From positions 20,357,804 to 20,421,803 of the forward strand of contig CP137668.1 of assembly GCA_037976565.1 (NCBI GenBank): 64,000 nt of DNA, in the 5' to 3' direction. Of the stretch, positions 12,287 to 24,824 are shown piece after piece. How positions within the stretch are numbered: the first letter of the stretch is position 1; every line of letters begins with the position of its first letter. Below the pieces are notes generated by a model. It ran no database searches. It saw only the letters and a list, made by a program, of their open reading frames with translations, and had not been told where the DNA came from. This stretch comes from Mesocentrotus franciscanus. Its lineage: Eukaryota > Echinodermata > Echinoidea > Camarodonta > Strongylocentrotidae. The translations under genes were made by a program, and so were the position numbers.

Positions 12287-12482
12287 TCTCAATATTGATT
12301 TACTGGTCGAGGTTCATTATTTGCTGGTCTTTTGGAATCACCAGATTTCAGAGGATTCAGACTTTTCACAAGGAAAAGCTTCTCCATGTTTCGGTCCTTG
12401 CGCGATCCCCTCTAGCTCCAGCAGATATGGGGCGGCAGCGTGCACATCGGTACTACTAGCGGTATAGCCGCTGCTGACGGTC

Positions 12483-12706
12483 GCACTGCACTTAGCCTCT
12501 TGTCGATGGCCCTGGCGCTGTTGGAGTCCGTAAATTCTGGCGAGCGAAGTGAGCAAGAAACGAGGCGCTTGAAAAACATAAGAAATTCAGATCCCTTGTT
12601 AAAGAGGCCCTCGGCGCAAGCGCCTCGTATCTGGCTCGCTTCGCTCGCCAGAATTTACAGACTCCAACAGCGCCAGGGCCATCGACAAGAGGCTACACTG
12701 CACTGG
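12483..12706. repeat. Fold-back inverted repeat, about 89-bp arms with 45-bp loop
   Basis: Arms 12483-12571 and 12617-12706 are near-perfect reverse complements. Both contain CTGGCGCTGTTGGAGTC or its complement, and GAGGCGCTTG or CAAGCGCCTC borders the loop. In RNA this would form a long hairpin within LARP4 intron 1. Confidence 0.85.
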
Positions 12707-15076
12707 GAGATTCCGTTGTTTGTATCGGTAATACGGTCATAGAGATGTGAAGATGGGAGATATAGCGCCATCTTGCGGCGAATAAGCGTACATTTGTTTA
12801 CGATATGGCGGCCTCTAATTGATACCGAAAAATCCTGCACGCTAATCTAACTTCCATAGTTCCATTTCATTGGTTTAAGGTTTGAAAGTTGAAAGTCAAT
12901 ATTGTGTGAAAGTTATAACAGAAAAGATAATCTTTATTTTAAAATTCTACGGGGGCGATTTTTAATTTTGCAATCGCCCCCGTGAGCAATCTGACGGAGG
13001 CGATTATGTAGCTCACGGGGGCGAATCGCCCATCGCCCCTGTGTATTTTGAGCCTTGTTGGCAACCCTTTGGGGTTGTCAAGAACAACCTTTGAATAAGA
13101 TTTGAATAATGTTAGTAAACCTGTCAATTGGTAGCTGCACATGGTGTCTGTTTAGAGCCAGAAGGGCATCGATTGTGTAAAATGTTTTCAGTTAGCACCC
13201 TTTTGGATCTCGTGTCTCTCGGTTGAAGATAGAATTTTCAATTTAGGGTTGAATGTTGAATTCAGATTTTGGTAAGGTTTTACCAGGGTGAACATTTGCC
13301 CTGTACTAAAAATACATTATAAGAAGAAGCACATTTACCCATTTGTTTTTGAGGAAAAAAATCTTTGTGGTCCCAAGAGCCTATTCCTCTTTTTAATTTT
13401 TTTTTTTTTAAACACAGATCTATTTTTCATTTTCCAATAACAATTTTTAAACAGGTTTTTTGCTTTTTATAAGTTCATAACATGGAATTAGAACTTAGAA
13501 GAGCTACTTGGATGTATGTGGGTTACTACAGTACAGTAGTTCAGGCAGGGCTTTATTGCCTCAACACAAAGATTTTCTTTTTTCTTTGTTTTTACCCTGG
13601 GGTCCTACATATATTATATGTAAGTGAAAATTTTGGAGTTCGATGACAAAAGTTGCCATTTATCTTGTGTGTTTTAATAGGTGATTGACCTTAAATACAT
13701 TATCAAGCCTACCAGATCCAAAGTATGATCATCATGTCATTACTTGATTCTTCCAGGTTTATCATGGTGCGGTTATAATTTCATGTAAAAAGCCTTGCTG
13801 TGAGTGCCATGTACAAACCATGTATTAAAGAAGATAGTGCCATAGAGAACCTTTAAAGGCTGCCTTATAGCCACATGAGGAGAGCCATGCACATGCTATT
13901 TCAGATACTTGTAAAAATTGGCTGTTTTTGCCTTAAAAGGCTTGTGCCATGTAACACCATGTGTACTACCATGTGAAAATAATGTAATGCCAAGTACATG
14001 TAGGCCCCACAGCAGTGGACAGGGCTACTTTTATTTGGTCAAATTTTAAACTTTTTTGAAACTCCTGCTCTACATGAACATGTGCAGTACTTGGCAGGAA
14101 GAGCCATGTAGAAAATTGTAGACCCCCCAAAACTGCCAGAATATATTCATGTATCACCCTGTATCACAAAAGGCCTTTCTCAGCCCGTTCAGCTTGGCTT
14201 TAATAGGGTATACCATTTACACGAAAATATTTTCTGTCTGTATATTAGGGGAAAGAAATTGCATGCTGCTTTGTCCATGTCATCATTTGCAATTTTGCAT
14301 ATGTCACAATATCGTATTGATTCATTCAAACCTGTACACCCAACAGCTGTGCATCGGTTTTACACAATGATGGTAACTTGCAAGTGATGATTTACATCCT
14401 TGCCCTTGCTTTAAAAAATGCTTTCCCTTTTTCCTGTGTTTTTATGTGCCTTCCACTAATTCTAATATCTTATGATTTTCTGCTTCTACCTACTGTAAGC
14501 CAACTTTCATTTAATGGTGAATTTTTAAATATTTTTTCTGTTAACTGGGGCTAATTTTATCAAACCGTCTTAAGCACAGTCCATGTGTCTCAATCAGCGC
14601 TAGTTCTGTAGTTGTCTGTTTCACAATACTTCTGAGACATAGCTTACAAGCCTACCTTAAGGTAGGCCTACATGTATAAATTATGAGACTAGGACAAAAG
14701 ATGCCTAAAAATTGGCATATATTATTAGCATATATATCTTTTTTTTGGGTCGATGTAGGGTACCATAACGAAAGGTTATTGTTGGGTAGAATATGAACAA
14801 AGAACATGAATCACAGGATGATGCTGCAAATGTACAAACCCTACAAATCAATATTTTCACACAATAACCTTTCAACAATGTCACATAAAAGTCATAAACC
14901 CAATTTTTTATTGAAGGATAATTTTCATAGAACTAAATGAAATCAGGATTTCCTACCTTTTTCGCATACTTTCTTATCACGAGTGAATTTGATAACCTTT
15001 TTCTTGTTTTTGATACCCTTAACGCTAGACTACTGAACGCGATACACGCATTACAGGCCTGGTGATGAAAAAACTA

Positions 15077-15731
15077 CCGTAAATCTCCGTGTATAAGGCG
15101 CACCTGTGTATATGGCGTACTTCTTTCTTTTTTTTTCCTTTTGGGTTTGCTTTTTTGCCGACACCATCTCAGATTCGTCTCTTATTTCAGCGTGTGGTCC
15201 CGTTCGGAAACCCAAGCCATGATGGAGGGAATTGGGAAGGATTTTTATTTATTACGACTTTACAGTAAAAAAAGTCAAAGTAAAAAAGAATAGTAACAAT
15301 GTTGTTTTTAAAACTAAAGATGACAGAAAAATTTTTCTCCTGAGTCCAAACCAAAATTTGGACAGGCTAGATTTCGAGTGGTGAGTCGATATCCCCCGTG
15401 TAAGTGAGCTGCAGGATACTGGTGAGTGAACTGGAGACACAGGAGAGCTTCGGCCGGCAAAGTGCTTTGTGAAGGGGTATAATTTATCGAGACTGAAAAA
15501 AAAAAAAAACTCTCTTCCCTTCAAATTAGGAACGTAGTTTAACTTCAAATAGTAGATCCTATTCTTTATTTGCATTATGTAATTCATGTTGAGACACAGA
15601 GATTTTCGAAACCACTAAAAAGTAGCATTTTGAGGACTCGAAATATCCTGTACCTGTGTATTAGGCGCACCCCCGCCTTTTGATTTTTCCCGACGGAAAA
15701 AAAAGTGCGCCTTATACACGGAGATTTACGA
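15077..15731. mobile_element. TIR element with TA target duplication (CCGTAAATCTCC ends)
   Basis: The left end CCGTAAATCTCCGTGTATAA recurs inverted at the right end with one mismatch at the outermost base. TA flanks both sides (15075-15076 and 15732-15733). An internal partial copy, TGTGTATTAGGCGCAC, lies near 15655. There is no transposase frame. The tip resembles the element at 21101-21787 (CCGTATTTGCCGG), so both probably belong to one TA-targeting superfamily, which I do not name. Confidence 0.65.
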
Positions 15732-18700
15732 TACCCTTTTTACGCGTTTTCGTGCACACGGACGATGTGCAGGCTTCGATGAATAATAAACCGGGGGGCG
15801 GCAATTTACAGGACAATATCTAGCGTTAGCTATGTTCACATGGGACAGTTTTAGTTATAAACTTTAAGTTTGCAAAAATTGCAAAACCTCAGCTATAAAC
15901 ACAGATCAACGAACAAAGGCGAGGGTTCACAGAAGGGACCGAAACAGAGTCAATTGCTTCTGCACTGCACATAACCTCGAGTGCAAGCCCCGGCTGCTTG
16001 TAGTTATCGTGCTGACCTAAAAATCGCTCATGGTTTATAACTTCAAGAGTTTTTAACCATGAGTGTGTCCGCACGGTCCCTAACTACAAGATAATTTTCA
16101 AGTTAAAACCATGACCTAAACTTAAGTTAAAGTTAGTTGACTGTTGTGTGAATCTAACTATTAATTGACCTCTGGACTTTGACCGTTGACTTACCCTAAA
16201 ATCTATTCCATCTAAACAGAAGAGTGGGCCATGACTTGGTCACAATCCACTGACCAAATTGCCAATTTGAGATTCACATAGATTAAGTAATCTCATATTC
16301 CAAAGTTCAAACCTTCATAATTCTCTTATTGTTGGAACGATTTATTTCAAACTTCTGCTGTTTATCTTATATTTCTACTTCCATACAATGAAGGTTGAAC
16401 TGCCCTTTAATTTTCTTTGGAAATTGACCTCTTATTTTGGTAGCAGTGCAAACATTTTTTTTACATTATATTTTGGACACATCTCAAAATTACATAAAGA
16501 ACAAGACTACATTGTCAAACTACAGGTATGTGAAAATTGCTTATTTTACCAATTAAAATGTGAATTATATTCAAAAAAGGAAATGTTGTTATAATTGAAT
16601 CTAGCAAACTTAATGAATGTAGTCTTTTGTGCAAAAAGATTTTGATTTGCCTTCTTACAGTATAACTAGGGGAAAAGGTATTATAACCTGTATTTTTTGT
16701 AAAGTTTAGTGTTTGTGTCATTTGTGTCTTTTTATGATTTTTACTATTTGAGGTTTTCATCTTGGTTGGGGAAGGGGGTTACAATGGACATTTTAGATTG
16801 TGGTCAGTGACCTTTCAGACGAGATTTATATATTAAAACTCCCCATTAATTACAAATGTACATCACTGTATACTTGTAGAGTAATTGCTCTAGCAGTTAG
16901 CAATACAAGGACCTTGAGGAAAAGAAACAAATAAGCTATATTTAGAAGTGATTGGGTAATTTGTGTGTATCTCCTGATAAAATCAGTTGTAATGCATCGA
17001 GATGTGAGGCATGCATGGTTAACAGTGCTGAAGTCTGAAGAATGAATAGAAACACATTGAACAATGTACATGGACTGTGTAGTATGCAGCTTTTGAATGG
17101 GCTCTCCATTGCATGGTACAGAGCTTTCTTTCTCTAGAAGCTCACTAGTGAAGTTATTCCTTCAGAGAGAGAGAGGAGAGAAAGAGATAGTCTTGAGTAC
17201 TGATAATGAAACTGTATTTCATGAGAGCTGATCGAAAGTAATTGTGATATTTTTTTATCATGCTGGGAATGGACTGTTCTTAAATATTAATAATCTAAAC
17301 TAGATATTTACTGTACTTTGAGCAGAGTATGATGATTAGCATGTGAATGATGCAATCTGGACTTTTTGCTTAACATTTCCTAATCCATCCAGTATCAGTA
17401 TCCATGCTTATTACTTGGTTATACCATTATCAAACAATTTTGTTTGGCAGATATTGAACTTGTAGTACTGGTGTGATTTTATGCTGCAAGTTTATTTCAA
17501 ATTTCATCAAGACTCAAGATTACTTTGAAAATATGCATGACTACTTCTTATATAATGATAGATCAATGTTAATTTTTTTTGTTTACACTGAAATCATTAT
17601 TAAATGCACAATAATGAAACAATACAAGCGATTTCGGAATTTCGACCCCATGTATTTGTTGTTGACTTTCTTTTCAAAATGTAGATCAAATGTGTTTTAT
17701 TGGAAGTGCATTACACATGCATGTAACATATCTTTAAAATGTACATGTACGGATTAATGTAATTCCAAGGTTTTCTGGTTTTATTAGGATAAGTTATCTC
17801 TGTCATGGATGTGTATCTGTATAATGTAGAGTAATGACCTGTGCACTGTTTCCCGAAACCGTCATACATGTAAGTTCAAGTTCACCGACACCCGGTGAAA
17901 TGCATGTTAAATTTAGTACATGCATGTCAATGTTGTTGGTGGACTACTTATGAGAGTTTTGTAAAATGCTGCCCAGATAAAGCAGAGCAAAATTCACTCT
18001 GTGTCAGTGTGGCTTTAGAAATCATAAGTCAATATATTTCTTATTTGTTATTGCTCTTAACATATTTGTATTTCAAGAGGAAAACAATTGAAAAATTATC
18101 ATACAATTTAGAAAAACTCCTTAAATTTCAATCTCTAGGGGCATTTACACTGTCATCCAAACACGCCAAAAAATGCCAAACCGGAGTCTGACCGCGATGT
18201 TTCAGTGATGTTACCAAGGCAACTACCCTTTACCGGCAAAGATGCCAAGCCCGAAACATTCCAAACGGAAGTGTGATCTTTGGGCGTGTTATGGCGTATT
18301 CGCAAGTATAAACGCTCGCAGCTGAAACATCGCGAGGTTTGTCACGTGACTTTAGGAGCGTGGCCAGCTTTCGTCCTTGAAGCCTTATTTGCATAAAGTA
18401 AAGTTGTTTATACTGAACCGCTACGAAAGAGTCTCAGCTATACTGTAAAATCTCGCTTTAGAAACCCCCAAATGAAATGATTGAAATGTCAAATGGAAGA
18501 AGAAGAGTTGTTCTAACTCATAAATATTGCAAATAGTTGTCAAACCCTGTTTTAATATGCGAAAACTGAGCGAAACAAAGCGCAATCTTTTTTTATTATT
18601 TTATCTGAAAATATTTCAGTATTTTTCATATTTTCCGTCATTACACCAGATCGATACTTTCGTACGTGATAAATCAAAGTATATCAAAGCTCTCTTCCAA

Positions 18701-20010
18701 ATATCTTCTCATAATTCTATATCCCACGGTTGTTTCGGGAATTAATCGAAGGCAGTGTCATCAACGAACCCATGGCGAAACATTCACGGAAGCGTAAATG
18801 TAGTCCCATCTACAGAGATGCCAACCGTTTCGGTTTCGCCGTATTTGTTACGGTTTTATTGCTCTTGTTACGGCGTTACGGTAAACAACCAAAAAGGTAC
18901 GGGGAAATGATAAATAAGTACATAATAGCATATGCCGCCTATCTATACATAGCCTCCGTACACAGCTCTGTACGGCGCTGCATGTCGCACGCATTAACGC
19001 ACAAGTTCACTGAATTTGACTACATTGCATGGATGAGCACTTTCGCTTGCTACACGCTATTTACATTGTGCACATGAGCTATGATGCCAACAGCAGACCG
19101 TCTGCCGCCATCTTGTTTAATTCCGAAACAACGCGGCCGTCTAGTATTCTACGCGTACGCGCGGTTGTGCATTTTGGGGGGAGCAAGATGGCGGATGATT
19201 GATCGGGTGTGCGATAATTAAGCAGGCGCATTGCAAGTGTTGTACGGTGCGTGATGTTCATGAACGCCGGGCCTAGCGGCCTGGGCTGGTACTGGCGGTA
19301 CGGTGTGCGTGTGGTGCATTGGTGTGTAGGATCGAGTTCTGCCATTTTGATTGTGGATTTGAATTTGCCGTTCGACTCTTGAACGAGGTGTTTTTTTCCT
19401 GGATATTATCATGGATTCATGCAAAAAAGCGAGTACCTGAGGAGGAGATCCTAGACCTATAACAGATTTTTTAAAAACGTTTTGATGCACATCTTTATTT
19501 TGAACTTAAAAATGGTAGGTTTGAAATGCAGTAATAAGTATAGCCTAGGACTAGTAGGAGTGATTGGGTATTTGTGTGCGTTTTTTGCGCGAAAAATATG
19601 GTGCGTTGTCTTGTGTAACCCTGTAAGTTGGGGCTTTGATCGGATCGGAAGATCGGAGCGACACCCTCGCACCTTTGATCGGTATTGGCGAAAAATCGGC
19701 AAAAGAAATTGGCAGATTTTTTTTTTTTTTTTTTTAATGCTGAAAATTTTCAAGTTTTGGGCTATCAAATGCATAAAAAAAATCAGGGGAGATCGGAAAA
19801 TAAATTCCGATCGCCGATCAAAAAAAATGATCGTGCGAGCCGCCAAAAAATGCGTGCCTACATTATAATCCAAGATGGCGGCTTGTATGTTTTGGCTCTT
19901 TTCTTAGACCAATATTATTAATTTCAAAGTCATGAAAAGGCACTAAATATCAACAAACATGGTCCACAACAACTTCAAATGACAAAATAATCCCAGCTAT
20001 ACATTTTTAT

Positions 20011-21790
20011 TATGCCTCCGCCACCGAAGGTGGTGCCGGAGGCATCATGTTTTCGGGTTGTCCGTCCGTACGTCCGTACGTCCGTCCCGTTTGACCGTTA
20101 TCACAATATCTCAAGAACCATTTAAGATTTAAACTTAAGACTCGGGAATAGTATTTATCACCATAGGAAGACGATCTGATTAGATTTTGGAGTACGTAGG
20201 TCAAAGGTCACAGGTCACAGAGGTCAACTTATGAAATTCCTTGTATTGAGTTTGTTAGCGCGATATCTCAAGAACCATTTGAGATTTAAACTTCAAACTT
20301 AAGGATAGTATGTATCACCATAGGAAGGCGATCTGATTAGATTTTGGGGTCACGAGGTCAAAGGTCAAAGGTCACAGGGCTCATTATGTATGCAAAAACA
20401 GCTTGTGATCGCGTTATCTCAAGAACCGATTGATGGATTCCTGCCAAACTTTGGTCATGTATGTATCTTGCAAAGCCAATGAACTGATTAGATTTTGGGG
20501 TCACGAGGTCAAAGGTCACAGCGCACATTGTGTATGCAAAAACAGCTCGTGATCGCCTTATCTCAAGAACCGATTGATGGATTCCTGCCAAACTTAGGTC
20601 ATGTATGTTACTTGCAGAGCTGATGAACTGATTAGATTTTGGGGTCATGAGGTAAAGGTCAAGGTCATGCGGCTCATTATGTATGCAAAAATAGCTTGTG
20701 ATCGTATTATCATTAGAACAGATTGATGGATTCCTGCCAAACTTAGATCATTTATGTATCTTGCAGAGCCAATGAATGGTTCATAAGATCAAAGGTCATG
20801 GGCTCATTATGTATGCAAGAATAGCTTGTGGACGCATTCTCATTAGAACTGACAGATGGATTACTATTTAACTGAGGAAATCTTGCAGAGCCAATGAACT
20901 GAGTAGATTTTAGGGTCATGAGGTCAAAGATCAAAGGGTCATATATGTATATGAGAAATTGCTTGTAATCACGATATTCTGAGAACATGTTAATGGATTA
21001 CAATTAAACTTGAATTTGAAAAATTTCTTCCGTTTCGGTTTGTAAAATTGCTCTATGACGGAGGCATCATTTTCGACTGCGCGCAGTCGAATTCCATCTA
21101 CCGTATTTGCCGGCGTAAAGGCCGCAGTATTTTCTCTTCCGAAAATATCGAAAAGTCTGGGTGCGGCCAATCCGCAACAACAGTAAAAAATCAGCTGTCA
21201 AAACACCCACATAATTTTGTACATATGGGACTCCCAACGGTACAATGACTAGATCTATACCAGTAATGGTACAGGACATTTCTAGATTAACTCCACACAT
21301 CTTACCGACTATTTCATGTTGCATTGTTGACATGAAGTTTTGTCGATCTTGTGAATAAACTTCCTTACCTATTTTTAACAAATTCTACCGGTAGATCTAG
21401 ATTGCTAAAACTAAAAGAAGGGACCGTTACGGACGAAGTCTGTTTTCTCACTATTTTCTTAGTATCCATTTCACGCAATTTCGTAGGTAGGGGTATAAAT
21501 AGGATACCAAAACTGCCTGCGATACAGTACTAACTTCAAAATCAATGAAGATTTGCTAAATAACGATCAAGTTTGAAGTAAACTTGTTTTTTTTACTGAA
21601 ATTTTATAAAAATATTGATGAATTTGGTATCAGTTTGTAGAAAAAATAGTTTTCTACAAGAAATTTCTGATAATTTTGTTTGGTCTGTTTGGTTTTTTTC
21701 CTTCCATTTTTTTTTTTTTTGCTTTGAAATGTCAAAATCGGGGGTGCGGCCTATGCGGCGGTGCGGCCTTATCGCCGGCAAATACGGTAG
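20011..21790 (+). mobile_element. Helentron/HINE-like element with about 7 tandem units, split near its 3' end
   Basis: The 5' end ATGCCTCCGCC recurs inverted at 21057-21067 (GACGGAGGCAT). It is followed by an 18-bp perfect palindrome TCGACTGCGCGCAGTCGA (21073-21090) and then CTA at 21098-21100. Removing the TA-flanked insertion 21101-21789 restores CTAG followed by T. The body holds about seven units of 130-156 bp starting near 20111, 20268, 20419, 20563, 20712, 20842 and 20980 (CTCAAGAACC...GATTAGATTTTGGGGTCA). A 5' terminal repeat inverted upstream of a 3' hairpin, a CTAG end and internal ~150-bp tandem units are features reported for Helentron-derived non-autonomous elements (HINE/DINE-1/pearl). 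No Rep/helicase is present. Confidence 0.65.
21101..21787. mobile_element. TIR element with TA target duplication (CCGTATTTGCCGGCG ends)
   Basis: CCGTATTTGCCGGCG at the left pairs perfectly with CGCCGGCAAATACGG at the right, with TA duplicated outside (21099-21100 and 21788-21789). GGCCGCA follows inward at both ends. It has inserted exactly in the CTAG terminus of the HINE-like element. No transposase frame. Confidence 0.75.
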
Positions 21791-24084
21791 TTTAAAAGCA
21801 TTTGATAGCCCAAAACTTGAAAATTTTTGGCATTAAAAAAAAAAAAAATCTGCCGATGTTTTTTCCTGATCATTTTTTTTGATCAGCGATCAGAATTTAT
21901 TTTCCGATCTTCCCTGATCGGCCGACGAGAGAGACCCCCATTTGTTACTGACAAATGTGGTAAATGTTACTGACAGCCATCCTATAGGGTTGGCATCTCT
22001 GCATCTATAGGGGTACGTCCGGTAACATGTAGTCCATGCAGTCACACGTACCGTTATACGTGCATGACTGTTTGTGCTGGACTCGCTGCTGGAAGACCGC
22101 GCATGCGCATTACAGTGTACCAACCAAAACATCGCTGAGCAGCTCAGTTCGTGATGTTTCGGCACAAGTGTAAACGGGTGCACGAAACATCACGATTTTT
22201 CAAAATGAGGTATTTGACAGTATAAATGCGCCTTTTAAAATTCCAAAGTTCCTGTTTAGATAAGAGCAGCTGTAATGCTAGTAGAATGTTACATACATGT
22301 ACATGTGCATGTAACCACCTCCATTGTGCACTGATGCATAACATATTTATCTAATGTTTCCTGCTGACTGTATCAATCCCAGGAAGTAGTCTTTATTTGG
22401 AGACCATACCGTTACTCCTTCTTGGAGAGAGCCTTAGCTTAGAGGTGTTTATCTTTGTTCTCATTCCTTTACTCTATTTTATACAGTTGTATGTACAGTG
22501 TTAGGTTCAAATATCTGATAAATTCATAGATAGGGCATTTTATTATCTTCTTGATTCACAATTTGTACAATACTTGAAATGAGATTGTAAAGTGGTAAAT
22601 CAGGTTCTATTGTTATGTCTCACTCACTACCCATTCTTGTGAAAGATTATAGAGTGTCTGAGTGTGAGACTGTCTTGTGGTATATCATTAGCATTATCAA
22701 CCCAGGTTACACCCTGGGCAGTATGTGATGAATGCATGACAGAAGATTCCTGCATTAGTTAGTATGCTTCACAACAACTTTGTAATCTCTCAGCTGTGTA
22801 GAGATAGAGAGGAGAAAACCGTATGTATAAATGTGCAGAAGTAAAGGAATTAACTGATCAGAAGTTAACCAAAGGTTCATGGTAAGTAGTTGGATGAGCT
22901 TTTTGAAATTCTCTTTAATGTCACCTTCCTAGCGCTTTTGCAGGAATGAAATAATTCACTTTATTGCAGGATTCATATGGAGTACTGCAGTTACACTGAA
23001 CATTACTGGATGCATAGAAAGTACTGGAAGTGTATGCTTGCTCTGGGGAGTAGTAGTACATACATACTCATGGGTCTATTACTCTATTTAATTGTAGAGT
23101 CATGGCATGTGTGCCAGTGTCCCATTCCCAACTTTGATGTTTGTAAATGTATAAAATGACAAGATTCGAGTCTTCCTTCTTTTCAGTAGTCAGAATGTGA
23201 ATTGCATGCTGTAGTTTTTGCTAAATAGGACAATTATCTTGGCTTGTAATGTAAGCAATTTGCATTTTGACAATTGAAATACAATTATTCGTAACAGGTA
23301 ACTGAAGTAATTGCACTGAACAAAGACAAAGACATTGGATCCATGAATTTTGAATACACTACGGAAATGGTCTATTCTGTCATCATGTAGGCCTATATTT
23401 TTGTAGCATTAATCTAATAGACCAATTAATATATTCAAATTCTATGCACATTATTTAACAGAACTTGGTCTGATCAAAGAGAAAGCATGCCAGATGCTAG
23501 TCCAACATAGCAACAACCAAAAATTGTATACTTTACATGTATTCATTTATTGCAGTGAACCAATACAAAGGCAATAGACCAGTTTACTTACATGTATATA
23601 TTCAAATTTATGGATGTTACTTTCCTGGGGACCTAGTGATGAGTTATCCATTAGCCTGTTATTAATGCAGAACTACAACACTTGGAATCCAGTCTGCATA
23701 CATTACATGTCGCTATGTCAGGCAAGCCTTGCAAACTTTATGGTTGTCAAGAACAACCTTTGTTGTATGCGTACAATGTGAATAATTATGTTAGTAAACC
23801 TGTCCATTGTAGTGGCCTATTTGAGGCTCTTCTTCCATTTACAGGGACTGCTGGTATGACCAGCTGTCTACAGTTATCTGTTAATACCTGCACAGGTTAC
23901 TTTTCACAATTACATAAAAAATGTATAAACATGTACATATATAAAAGTGGAAATCTATTTTCTGCAGAAGTCCATTGTACTTGACTACTTGTTACCCCTA
24001 ATGTTATGAAGTGTTTTAACACAATTAGCTTCCTGTGATTGTTATAAATCTGTGTCTTATCGAACATTGTACTGAGTTCTACTG

Positions 24085-24601
24085 TTTTCACACTGGCAAA
24101 ATTTTGCTTAACCCCGGACTATAGGTGGGGTTAAAGGGGGGTCTTAGCCCCACCTACAACATGTATAGTCCGGGGTTAAGCTTATTCCACTTTCTTTTCA
24201 CACTGGCAAAAATCTGCTTAACCCCGGACTATAGGTGGGGTTAAAGGGGGGTCTTAGCCCCACCTATAGTCTGGGGTTAAGCTTATTCCACTTTCTGTTC
24301 AGACACGTATTTACCAAAGTGGGCTAGCCCCACCTATAGTACAGGGTTAGCTGGCCCTGCAAAATAGCAGGGCTAACCCCGCAATTGTGCTAACTCCGCA
24401 ATTGCGGTGCCAAGCAAAATGAATGAGAACAGAAACGAAAAATAGTCCGGGACTACGCAGTGGAGCGAATTAATGAATATTCACGCTATGGCTAGTACAG
24501 GGCTAACGAATTGCAGTGAGAAAAGCCAAAAAAGTTAGTCCGGGGTTAAGGATAGTACGGGGCTAAGCAAAGTACGGGGTTAAGCAAAACAAGTGTGAAA
24601 A
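24085..24601. mobile_element. Palindrome-rich TIR element with a duplicated 110-bp left end
   Basis: TTTTCACAC...TTTGCTTAACCCCG at the left reappears inverted at the right (to 24601). The left part is present twice (24085-24194 and 24195-about 24297). Each unit is itself a hairpin in which CTTAACCCCGGACTATAGG pairs with its complement around AAAGGGGGG. Further AGTACGGGGCTAAGC words lie near the right end. No obvious target duplication or transposase. Confidence 0.6.
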
Positions 24602-24824
24602 GAGTATAAGTTAGGGTGTGAGATGTACAACTCCAACAATATTGTTGAGGACTACAACTCCATCAAATTACCAATTTTTTCTCCATCTTTAGCTTTGTAA
24701 AATACATGTACCTGTACATGTAGATTTCTTCTCCCATCATGTTAAATTACATGTGTAATTGTGTATTAAATACATTGAAATGTCATTGTGGGGGAAGTGT
24801 CAGTCATTAAATTGAGATCTACAT

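Larger units (their letters stand above)
11951..13057. mobile_element. hAT-like element with 8-bp target duplication
   Basis: The left end CAGGGCTCAAAT pairs with the right end as reverse complement CAAGGCTCAAAA. Flanks TTGGCAAG (11943-11950) and TTGGCAAC (13058-13065) match at 7 of 8 positions, as expected for hAT. A related sequence at 23684-23815 resembles the two flanks joined without the element, an empty paralogous site. Inside are GC-rich hairpins near both ends (CACGGGGGCTC and ACGGGGGCGATT with their complements), a LINE fragment at 12245-12286 and a large fold-back at 12483-12706. No hAT transposase is visible, so it is non-autonomous. Confidence 0.7.
19713..21852. repeat. Inverted copies of a 55-60 bp sequence inside the 3.2-kb element
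   Basis: 19713-19774 and 21798-21852 are inverted copies sharing TTTTCAAGTTTTGGGCTATC and a poly(T)/poly(A) run. GATCGG-rich sequence accompanies both. The coordinates span both arms and the intervening insertions. Confidence 0.75.
18813..22001. mobile_element. 3.2-kb TIR element (CAGAGATGCCAACC) with 6-bp target duplication
   Basis: The left end CAGAGATGCCAACC and right end GGTTGGCATCTCTG are perfect inverses. Both are directly flanked by CATCTA (18807-18812 and 22002-22007). The ends resemble the element at 31006-31746 (CAGAGCTGCCAAGT), which also shows a 6-bp duplication. Inside are three AAGATGGCGG-type words, a HINE-like element and a TA-flanked element. No transposase frame longer than about 140 codons is visible. 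The ends look hAT-like apart from the 6-bp rather than 8-bp duplication. Confidence 0.7.
18138..22232. mobile_element. Possible outer TIR element containing the nested cluster
   Basis: GGGGCATTTACACTGTCA at 18138-18155 pairs with the reverse complement of 22215-22232 at 16 of 18 positions. Each end is followed shortly inward by a GATGTTTC word. No target duplication is visible. If real, its own sequence is about 0.9 kb and everything between 18813 and 22007 is a later insertion. Confidence 0.35.

Noticed and set aside
15835..16165. Possible TIR pair TTCACAT.../...TGTGTGAA around 15.8-16.2 kb
   Set aside because: Pairing needs several gaps and no target duplication is visible.
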